Origin: Candidatus Hydrogenedentota bacterium
GTDB taxonomy: Bacteria > Hydrogenedentota > Hydrogenedentia > Hydrogenedentales > CAITNO01
Direction of reading: 5' to 3'
Length of the DNA: 7,113 nt
Assembly (NCBI GenBank): GCA_011046175.1
Contig: DSBB01000289.1
Span: forward strand, 1-7,113
Shown: piece after piece, positions 1 to 4,638 of the stretch
Layout of the letters: every line of letters starts with the position of its first letter
How positions within the stretch are numbered: position 1 is the first letter of the stretch
Translations under genes and position numbers: made by a program
Notes under the pieces: model-generated
Told to the model about the DNA's origin: nothing
What the model saw: the letters and a program-made list of their open reading frames with translations, nothing else
The model's database searches: none

Positions 1-341
1 CCCCACATGTCTTTCGCTTCGATGTAGCCCTGATACAGGTCAACATCGTTGCCGCCGGAACCGCGGAAATCAGCGCCGGTCAGATACAGGGAACGAAAAT
101 CTTCGCCCCAGAAATTGTAGTAATCGAGTTCGATGAAGGCGCTCACATCCTGCGTGAAATCAGCCTTCACGCTCAGGCGGGTACGCTGTTCAATGAAGGA
201 AGTGTCCGACGCTCTGTCGAAATCATACCAGTTGCCACGGATGCGGATGTTGCCGCCGACTTCAACATTCTGCAGTTCGGCGAAAGCAAAGCTGCTGATG
301 CTCACTACGAGCGCAGCCATAATCAAAGTACTGAAACGCAT
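1..341 (-). CDS. Outer-membrane β-barrel porin-like protein, N-terminal part
   Basis: The gene is cut by the left edge; 113 complete codons are visible. It opens with a Sec signal peptide: Met-Arg, a hydrophobic run over residues 3-20, and a signal peptidase I site ending in Ala-Phe-Ala before Glu22. The mature part shows alternating polar and hydrophobic stretches rich in Tyr, Trp and Phe, for example VEVGGNIRIRGNWYDF and FIELDYYNFWGED, joined by short Asp/Gly turns. This is typical of β-strands in outer-membrane barrels and resembles the alginate-export/porin superfamily start (EQRTRLSVKADFTQ). It should sit in the outer membrane; the substrate cannot be told. The ATG at 341 is chosen because AAGGAG lies 9 bases upstream and the signal peptide starts there. 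Frequent CGT arginine codons and a strong promoter suggest high expression. Barrel class is fairly sure, exact family is not. Confidence 0.8.
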   Translation of the reverse strand, partial: MRFSTLIMAALVVSISSFAFAELQNVEVGGNIRIRGNWYDFDRASDTSFIEQRTRLSVKADFTQDVSAFIELDYYNFWGEDFRSLYLTGADFRGSGGNDVDLYQGYIEAKDMW

Positions 342-350
342 TTGCGTATT

Positions 351-356
351 CTCCTT
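351..356 (-). promoter_or_regulatory. Ribosome binding site of the porin-like gene
   Basis: AAGGAG on the minus strand, 9 bases before the ATG at 341. It fixes the start of the porin-like gene. Confidence 0.75.
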
Positions 357-413
357 ATTCTTTATAGTTGTTGTTTCCCAACGTATACGCAGCCCGCATA
401 AGCAAGCCGCGCG

Positions 414-438
414 GCATTTCCTTCCCTTTCGGAAATGC
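414..438 (-). repeat. Perfect 8-bp inverted repeat in the porin leader
   Basis: GCATTTCC and GGAAATGC pair perfectly across a 9-base loop (422-430). On the porin message this is a hairpin about 75 bases upstream of the start codon, with a purine-rich loop, GAAAGGGAA. No U-tract follows, so it is not an ordinary terminator. A stabilising or regulatory stem is possible. Confidence 0.6.
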
Positions 439-549
439 AACCCACAATATATATAAGCAACTCACGCCTTTTCGGTACGACACACGGAGCGTCTTTTTGC
501 ATGCGCAGTATTCATTCCTCCTTTCCTGCTCATAACGTATGTGTCGCGC

Positions 550-565
550 GTGATACACTGATCAC
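550..565. promoter_or_regulatory. Dyad GTGAT-N6-ATCAC, possible operator
   Basis: Five-base arms GTGAT and ATCAC are separated by six bases, about 70 bases downstream of the predicted porin start of transcription. The half-sites look like those of the CRP/FNR family, but the canonical CRP site has GTGAT-N4-ATCAC, two bases shorter, so assignment to CRP is not supported. It could equally be a small RNA hairpin. Confidence 0.3.
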
Positions 566-588
566 ATCTTAAACTTATGTTCAATGAG

Positions 589-614
589 GCCCTGTTGCCT
601 TTCTTAATCAGGGC
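589..614 (-). repeat. 6-bp stem with 14-base loop near the porin mRNA 5' end
   Basis: GCCCTG (589-594) and CAGGGC (609-614) pair perfectly. On the porin message the stem would begin roughly 17 bases after the predicted start of transcription. The stem is short and the loop long, so this is only a candidate structure. Confidence 0.35.
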
Positions 615-637
615 ACCCACCACCTTCAATGGTCTCA

Positions 638-666
638 AGTATAGCATAAGTGATAGCCCATGTCAA
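638..666 (-). promoter_or_regulatory. Strong σ70-type promoter driving the porin-like gene
   Basis: On the minus strand a perfect -35 hexamer TTGACA (661-666) is followed by a 17-base spacer and the -10 hexamer TATACT (638-643, five of six consensus bases). TGC directly before the -10 gives an extended -10 element. Just upstream of the -35 lie two A-tracts on this strand (T5 at 669-673 and T7 at 681-687 on the plus strand), placed where an UP element would contact the RNA polymerase α subunit. No gene lies between it and the porin, so the porin is the natural target. Confidence 0.85.
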
Positions 667-742
667 CCTTTTTCCCTCTCTTTTTTTCCCAACGGTAGTT
701 GCCGCATATACGCATTGCCGGACAAGACCACAATATGTTGGG

Positions 743-1366
743 TCATTGCCGCAGCGGATTGGTGCGCGAGTCCTGCCCGGGGTTTGTCATCCGCGACACG
801 GGCATGTGAAGCAATTGTTTAATACGGGATTTCAGTTCTTCTATCTGGAACGGTTTTTTCAGGAAATCGTCAAAACCGTGGACGGACAATCCGCCTATTT
901 CCTCTTCGTCAATAAATCCTGAAATACCCAATATCCGGGCGGCGGCGGTTTCCTGCCGAGTCCTTATGCGTTCGCACACAACGCGCCCGTCAATATCCGA
1001 GAGGTGGATGTCCAGTATAACGGCCTGCGGGTTGTGTTCCACCACCATTATGCCGGCTTCAAAGCCTGTGGAGGCGGTGAACACCGTGTAGGGACTGTCC
1101 TGGGTGAGCACGGCGGGAATAATGTCAAGGTAGTAAGGGTCGTCATCCACCACAAGGATTCTGATTTCATCATGGTCTATGCGTTCGACGGGGATGCCCC
1201 GGGCGATCATGAATTTTTTCAGGTTGAGGTAGGGAATGCGCCGGTCGCCCCCGCTCCCCAGCCGGTATCCCTCCAGTTGGCCGCTGTCAAACCATCTCGA
1301 TACCGTATCCGCCGACACGCCGCATATCGTAGCGACTTCGCCCGTGGTAAAAACCCTGTTTTTCAT
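743..1366 (-). CDS. Orphan response regulator, N-terminal MerR/excisionase-type HTH plus receiver domain
   Basis: A 207-residue protein. Residues 4-60 form a winged helix-turn-helix of the MerR/excisionase (HTH_17) kind: TTGEVATICGVSADTVSRWF is the helix-turn-helix, and GDRRIP then a leucine-rich helix complete it. Residues 68-187 form a CheY-like receiver: acidic pocket Asp74/Asp75, phosphoacceptor Asp119 in VILDIHL, switch Ser149 in GISGF, and Lys171 of KKPF. All the residues needed for phosphotransfer are present. The order is the reverse of OmpR, NarL or NtrC regulators. A polar tail of about 20 residues follows. The ATG at 1366 is preferred over the in-frame GTG at 1399 because AAGGA lies 8 bases upstream and the HTH begins at once. 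No histidine kinase is visible nearby, so input and targets are unknown. Confidence 0.88.
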   Translation of the reverse strand: MKNRVFTTGEVATICGVSADTVSRWFDSGQLEGYRLGSGGDRRIPYLNLKKFMIARGIPVERIDHDEIRILVVDDDPYYLDIIPAVLTQDSPYTVFTASTGFEAGIMVVEHNPQAVILDIHLSDIDGRVVCERIRTRQETAAARILGISGFIDEEEIGGLSVHGFDDFLKKPFQIEELKSRIKQLLHMPVSRMTNPGQDSRTNPLRQ

Positions 1367-1374
1367 GACAGCCA

Positions 1375-1379
1375 TCCTT
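1375..1379 (-). promoter_or_regulatory. Ribosome binding site of the response regulator
   Basis: AAGGA on the minus strand with 8 bases to the ATG at 1366. It argues for that start rather than the in-frame GTG at 1399, which lacks such a site. Confidence 0.6.
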
Positions 1380-1405
1380 GGGGCATGCGTCCCCCTCACA
1401 CTATG

Positions 1406-1414
1406 TTATCCACA
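1406..1414 (+). promoter_or_regulatory. Perfect single DnaA-box match in the regulator's leader
   Basis: TTATCCACA equals the E. coli DnaA-box consensus TTATNCACA. It lies in the predicted untranslated leader of the response regulator, downstream of the -10 element. It is alone, so it is not an origin. It could be a DnaA-responsive or titration site, or chance. Confidence 0.3.
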
Positions 1415-1437
1415 ACGCGCCGCTCCACCTGTTGTCA

Positions 1438-1466
1438 AGTGTAGCACCCTGCGCGGCAAGAATCAA
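1438..1466 (-). promoter_or_regulatory. Extended -10 promoter for the response regulator
   Basis: On the minus strand TTGATT (1461-1466) is followed by exactly 17 bases and TACACT (1438-1443), with TGC directly before the -10. The architecture is the same as the porin promoter at 638-666, but weaker (four of six matches in each hexamer). It lies in the gap after the PHP lipoprotein stop codon, so the regulator can be transcribed on its own, with a leader of about 65 bases. Confidence 0.6.
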
Positions 1467-1493
1467 ACCGGCGCAAGCGGCGCATTTCCACGC

Positions 1494-3257
1494 CTACCAT
1501 GCCGGAACCTGTGTGGGCGACATGTTCTCAGGCAACTCGGTCTCCAAATCAATTATGGAATCGCTTTGTATGCGGACCCACGACTTGTCGGGGTCGAAAT
1601 TCGGGTTGCGCGACAGCAATTCCTGGGTGATGTCGCGGGCGTATATCGGGCTGCTCAGGGCGTACACTTCAAGAGGGCCGAACCCTTTTGCCCGTGGGTC
1701 CGCCGCGCCAATGACGCGCACGCGAAACGCCGCTTCGGTGGTGGGCAGCCGCTTGAAGCGGATACCGGTGTCCTTGGCGTTGACGGGAATGGTGCGTATG
1801 GGGCGACCATTTTCGATGACCTGTAATTTTTTGCCGACGGCATTATGCACCACCACTTCAAAGGTTACTTCCACGCCGATGGGAATGACGCCGCCAATAC
1901 CCACGTCCATCCTGCCGTCGCTCAACACGTCGGCGCTGAAGAATATCTTCGGGCCGTCCGTGCCGCTGGAAACGTAGGTGCGCCCCAGTCGCAGGCCTTC
2001 AAGCAGCCCTTCGACCGAGAGTTCGCGGGCATGGATATACGTAACCGGCCTGCCCAAGGGCACTTTGCCGCTGCCGCTGCCGCTGCCGCCGACGGCGCAC
2101 GCCATGAGACCTCGCACCAGTTCGTAGTCGTAAAACAAATTGCCCTGCGCGTTGGCGGACATTTCGCCATGATTCGCGGCGGCGGCGGCGGCGGCGATGG
2201 AATGAACAAGTTTTCCCTCGCTGCGCTCCTTTGCCGGGTCGCCCAGATGTTCAAGGGACACGGGCGGCGCGCCGCGCCAGTCGCGAAACCAGACTTGGAC
2301 ACCGTTCACGAAACTGAGCCCCCACTGCCAGGGTTTTGTGGGGAAGGTGGGGTGGGCGATTACCCATGCGCCGCCCTGCGCCTGCACCCGGATACACTCG
2401 GCCTGCGCGGCGCGCATGTTTGACGGCAGGTCCGGTTTGGTGCGCGGCCCATAGACCAGCGCGACGCCCATTTCATCCGTGCCCCATTCCATGGCGGGCA
2501 GCATGACGAGTTTTTCAGACCGGAAATCCGGATCATGTGTTGCGGCGAGGGTGTTGCGGTCGGTAATGGCGAGAAAATCGAGGTTGGCCCGCTCCGCGCG
2601 GCGCACCAGTTCCGCCACGGACTCGGTTCCGGCGCCGTGGCGCGAATAGGCCTGTAATTCACCGCGGTACCATTGTGTCGTCGTATTCAAGACTTGCGTG
2701 CTGTGGAACAGTTCCACCCGTCCGGGAATGGCGGCGGCATTGTACGGGTCTGTGCCCATCTTAAGTTCCACCCGGTCAATCGCGAGGTCGCCGTCGGAAT
2801 CAAAACTACGAAGCGACATGACGCCGCCGGCGCCCTCGAGCAGATTCACGAGCAGATAAGTGGGACGCGTTTCGCGAATAACGATGTCTTCAACCTCCAC
2901 CAGTACCGGCACGCCTTCGTCATAGACATGCACATAAGCGCGGTAGCTGCCGACGGGCTGCGGCGATTCGAGGATTCCCTGCGGCACGTCAAGGGAAATG
3001 GTAATGTCGTCATCAAAACAGAGCAGGTCTATGCGGGCGGGAAGCCGGTCGCCCACCACGTTGGTTATGTCTACATCCAATACGCCTGTGGGCAGGCTTG
3101 CCCGACGCGCGACCGTTTCGCGGCGCAACGCTTCGTCCGCCCCGGCCTTGGGAGTTGCGGAGCGGGCGGACACGTCGGCGTCGCGATGTTGCAACCCTTC
3201 ATTGCCCGCGCATGAAACCAGCGCAAGAAATGTAATCGTAACTATGACACAGCGCAT
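1494..3257 (-). CDS. Lipoprotein with a degenerate PHP (CehA/McbA-type) domain
   Basis: A 587-residue protein. A lipoprotein signal ends in the lipobox Leu13-Val-Ser-Cys16. Residues 30-55 are low-complexity, and 57-147 look like a β-sandwich. Residues 152-172 carry a calcium-loop motif of the thrombospondin type 3 kind (DSDGD ... ELKMGTDPYN). Residues 196-430 match the PHP fold as in CehA/McbA metallohydrolases (SVAELVRRAERANLDFLAIT; later LGRPVTYIHA and GLRLGRTYVS). A C-terminal β-domain ends near SSPIYAR, as in that family. Most metal ligands are gone: HxH is Gln202-Ala-Tyr204, the TDH histidine is Arg234, and GGSDSH is GGSGSG (390-395). Asp233, Glu257 and His302 remain. Hydrolase activity is therefore doubtful; a binding or structural role on the cell surface is an inference. 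The ATG at 3257 has GAGGAG 6 bases upstream and starts the signal peptide. Confidence 0.85.
   Translation of the reverse strand: MRCVIVTITFLALVSCAGNEGLQHRDADVSARSATPKAGADEALRRETVARRASLPTGVLDVDITNVVGDRLPARIDLLCFDDDITISLDVPQGILESPQPVGSYRAYVHVYDEGVPVLVEVEDIVIRETRPTYLLVNLLEGAGGVMSLRSFDSDGDLAIDRVELKMGTDPYNAAAIPGRVELFHSTQVLNTTTQWYRGELQAYSRHGAGTESVAELVRRAERANLDFLAITDRNTLAATHDPDFRSEKLVMLPAMEWGTDEMGVALVYGPRTKPDLPSNMRAAQAECIRVQAQGGAWVIAHPTFPTKPWQWGLSFVNGVQVWFRDWRGAPPVSLEHLGDPAKERSEGKLVHSIAAAAAAANHGEMSANAQGNLFYDYELVRGLMACAVGGSGSGSGKVPLGRPVTYIHARELSVEGLLEGLRLGRTYVSSGTDGPKIFFSADVLSDGRMDVGIGGVIPIGVEVTFEVVVHNAVGKKLQVIENGRPIRTIPVNAKDTGIRFKRLPTTEAAFRVRVIGAADPRAKGFGPLEVYALSSPIYARDITQELLSRNPNFDPDKSWVRIQSDSIIDLETELPENMSPTQVPAW
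2067..2090 (-). repeat. Hexanucleotide repeat encoding Gly-Ser repeats
   Basis: GCCGCT occurs three times in tandem followed by GCCGCC (plus strand). Read on the minus strand it encodes the Gly/Ser run at residues 390-397 of the PHP lipoprotein, where active relatives have the metal-binding GGSDSH motif. Confidence 0.8.
2175..2195 (-). repeat. GCC trinucleotide run encoding seven alanines
   Basis: Six GCC codons and one GCG in a row (read on the minus strand) give Ala355-361 of the PHP lipoprotein, just ahead of Asn-His-Gly. Length changes here would stay in frame. Confidence 0.8.
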
Positions 3258-3263
3258 TGCGAA

Positions 3264-3269
3264 CTCCTC
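3264..3269 (-). promoter_or_regulatory. Ribosome binding site of the PHP lipoprotein
   Basis: GAGGAG on the minus strand, 6 bases before the ATG at 3257. It rules out the in-frame upstream start at 3290, which would add eleven polar residues before the signal peptide. Confidence 0.75.
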
Positions 3270-3290
3270 ATTTGTATGTTCCTGGCGCAT

Positions 3291-3296
3291 ATTGTA
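3291..3296 (-). promoter_or_regulatory. Possible -10 element for the PHP lipoprotein
   Basis: TACAAT on the minus strand matches five of six -10 consensus bases, 33 bases upstream of the ATG. At the right distance there is only TTTCCC or TTCCCC, a poor -35, so the promoter is weak, activator-dependent or wrongly placed. Confidence 0.3.
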
Positions 3297-3326
3297 ATAA
3301 AGAAGAGGGGGCGGGGGAAAGTGCTA

Positions 3327-3356
3327 TTGCACAGCGCGCAACTTCCGGAGTACACT
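3327..3356 (+). promoter_or_regulatory. Candidate promoter for the dipeptidase
   Basis: TTGCAC (3327-3332), an 18-base spacer, then TACACT (3351-3356). The -10 is the same hexamer as in the response-regulator promoter. The -35 is only partly consensus. Transcription would start near 3363, about 45 bases before the chosen start codon. Confidence 0.4.
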
Positions 3357-3376
3357 ACGCGCATCTTTTTGCGCGT
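3357..3376 (+). repeat. 7-bp inverted repeat at the dipeptidase transcript start
   Basis: ACGCGCA (3357-3363) and TGCGCGT (3370-3376) pair perfectly around the loop TCTTTT. The left arm ACGCGCA appears a third time at 3385-3391. The position just after the -10 element suits either an operator or a short 5' hairpin. Confidence 0.45.
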
Positions 3377-3409
3377 TTGTTGGGACGCGCAATGATGGAG
3401 CGGCGCCTG

Positions 3410-4594
3410 ATGCAAGAAAGTACAAAACACGTGATTGGCGGCGGGATGCCCGCTTTCGTGAAAAAGACGTTCTTGCCTTTTTTCTTGTCGCCTCTCTTCG
3501 ATATTCTTGTAAACCGCACGCGATTGCGCAAGCCCTATCAAATTTCAGCCGCCGGCGCGGCGCTGCACAAAACATTACACGTGGCCGACTTGCACTGCGA
3601 CGCATTGATCTCGCACCGCAACCTGGCACAGCGCAGCCGCCGGGGGCACGTTGATTTGCCGCGACTGGAGGCGGGAAACGTGGCATTGCAGGTTTTTGCC
3701 ATTGTCACCCATGCGCCGGTGCGCGAGGGAGTAACATGGCTGCCCACCGATCTGGACGCACTCACTTTCAAGCTCATCATGCAGCGTTGGCCTGAACCCG
3801 CCTGGCACAGTCCCTTTGAACGCGCCATGCACGCCGCGCAACGGCTTCATGCCGTGGAGGCGCATGCCGACGGGCGCTTCCGTATTATTCGCTCGGCCAT
3901 GGCGCTCGAACATTTTCTTGAGGAACGGCGGCATAAGCCGTTCTTGACTTCAGGTATTCTGGCGGTGGAGGGACTGCACTGCCTTGAGGGAGACATTGCG
4001 CATTTGGACGTTTTATATGATGCAGGCGTGCGCATCGCCGGACTTGTGCATCTGGCGGGCAATGAACTTGGCGGCGCCGCGCACGGTCGCAACCGCGGCG
4101 GCATTACGCCCTTTGGCGAACAGGTGGCGCGCCGGATGGAGGAAAAGCGCGTCCTCATTGATCTCGCCCATGCCTCCCCGACGCTTATTGATGATGTGCT
4201 GAATATGACAACGCAGCCTGTTATCGTTTCACATACGGGACTCAAGAGCGTATGCGACAACGAGCGCAATTTGAGCGACGCGCACTTGAAACGGATTGCG
4301 GAAAAGGGAGGCGTCGTCGGCATAGGCTTTTTCCCGTGGGCGAGCGGCGGCAAAGACCTGGCGTCCTTCATACGCTCGATACGGCGCGGCGTCGAACTGG
4401 TCGGCGCGGAACACATCGCATTGGGCTCCGATTTTGACGGCGCCGTGACCACGCCGTTTGACGCGTCCGGCGTGGCGCTTGTTACGGACGCGCTGGCGCG
4501 GGAGGGCCTGCCCCGCGCCGACATCGCCAATATCATGGGCGAAAACGTGTTGCGACTCCTGCGGCGCGCGCTGCCGGAAAAAGACGCGCGCTGA
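3410..4594 (+). CDS. Membrane dipeptidase, peptidase family M19
   Basis: A 394-residue zinc dipeptidase of the renal-dipeptidase family, cleaving dipeptides. Residues 16-34 (FVKKTFLPFFLSPLFDILV) form a basic then hydrophobic segment, likely an N-terminal anchor that leaves the enzyme outside the inner membrane. Metal and substrate residues can be read off: His62 and Asp64 in DLHCD, Glu187 in AVEG, His214 in LVHLAGNE, His254 in DLAHAS, His275 in VSHTG, Arg286 in ERNLSD and Asp341 in GSDFDG. Spacings between Glu187, His214, His254, His275 and Arg286 equal those of human renal dipeptidase as I recall its numbering (125, 152, 198, 219, 230). The start is uncertain. ATG 3410 has GGAG 9 bases upstream; ATGs at 3392, 3395 and 3446 and GTG at 3458 are alternatives, the last giving the shortest anchor. 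It is divergent from the PHP lipoprotein. Confidence 0.93.
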   Translation: MQESTKHVIGGGMPAFVKKTFLPFFLSPLFDILVNRTRLRKPYQISAAGAALHKTLHVADLHCDALISHRNLAQRSRRGHVDLPRLEAGNVALQVFAIVTHAPVREGVTWLPTDLDALTFKLIMQRWPEPAWHSPFERAMHAAQRLHAVEAHADGRFRIIRSAMALEHFLEERRHKPFLTSGILAVEGLHCLEGDIAHLDVLYDAGVRIAGLVHLAGNELGGAAHGRNRGGITPFGEQVARRMEEKRVLIDLAHASPTLIDDVLNMTTQPVIVSHTGLKSVCDNERNLSDAHLKRIAEKGGVVGIGFFPWASGGKDLASFIRSIRRGVELVGAEHIALGSDFDGAVTTPFDASGVALVTDALAREGLPRADIANIMGENVLRLLRRALPEKDAR

Positions 4595-4609
4595 GTATTT
4601 GTCCGCTTT

Positions 4610-4624
4610 GCGGGTGGCGCCCGC
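4610..4624. terminator. Hairpin between convergent genes, possible weak terminator
   Basis: GCGGG and CCCGC pair around the five-base loop TGGCG, midway in the 44-bp gap between the dipeptidase and phosphodiesterase stop codons. Neither side has a T-run, so an intrinsic terminator is not proved. The position between converging genes is the main support. Confidence 0.3.
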
Positions 4625-4638
4625 ATTGGCGCGACCCT

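Larger units (their letters stand above)
342..631 (-). promoter_or_regulatory. Long 5' leader of the porin-like mRNA
   Basis: If transcription starts about 7 bases after the -10 element at 638-643, roughly 290 bases are transcribed before the porin ATG. I see no convincing gene here. The stretch is more AT-rich than the flanking genes and holds three dyads (589-614, 550-565, 414-438), a full AGGAGG at 517-522, and the octamer ATAAGCAA (plus strand) at 398-405 and 453-460. Two tiny frames follow the AGGAGG. A 17-codon one starts at 515, only 1 base after the motif. A 46-codon one starts at 502, 14 bases after it, and ends at 362, six bases before the porin Shine-Dalgarno. Both spacings are poor. 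The leader may control message stability or translation. It matches no riboswitch I recognise. Confidence 0.5.

Noticed and set aside
462..647. 61-codon minus-strand frame upstream of the porin
   Set aside because: Its ATG overlaps the -10 element of the strong promoter, so it could not be on that transcript; it also has no Shine-Dalgarno and unremarkable composition.
690..742. Terminator after the response regulator
   Set aside because: I looked for a stem followed by T on the minus strand; only a 4-bp GACC/GGTC pair and a loop-less GCGTATATGC palindrome are present, with A-tracts rather than T-tracts.
1367..1399. Upstream GTG start for the response regulator
   Set aside because: No Shine-Dalgarno at a fitting distance, and the added eleven residues precede the HTH without family resemblance.
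1406..1414. Replication origin suggested by a DnaA box
   Set aside because: Only one box, no AT-rich unwinding region, and no dnaA, dnaN or parAB genes nearby.
1433..1438. Perfect TTGACA on the minus strand upstream of the response regulator
   Set aside because: At 16-18 bases downstream there is only TTGTGG-like sequence; the nearest -10-like GATAAC is 22 bases away. The TTGATT-N17-TACACT pair overlapping it is better.
1845..2423. Long plus-strand frames antisense to the PHP lipoprotein
   Set aside because: Shadows of GC-rich codons; no ribosome site, low-complexity Ala/Gly/His-rich products, while the opposite frame has full domain motifs.
3257..3409. Extended N-terminus of the dipeptidase from TTG 3257
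   Set aside because: It would run through the predicted promoter and hairpin and through the divergent gene's leader; the added residues do not resemble M19 proteins.
3847..4626. 259-codon frame antisense to the dipeptidase
   Set aside because: Ser/Arg/Pro-rich product typical of an antisense shadow; the sense frame holds a complete M19 active site.
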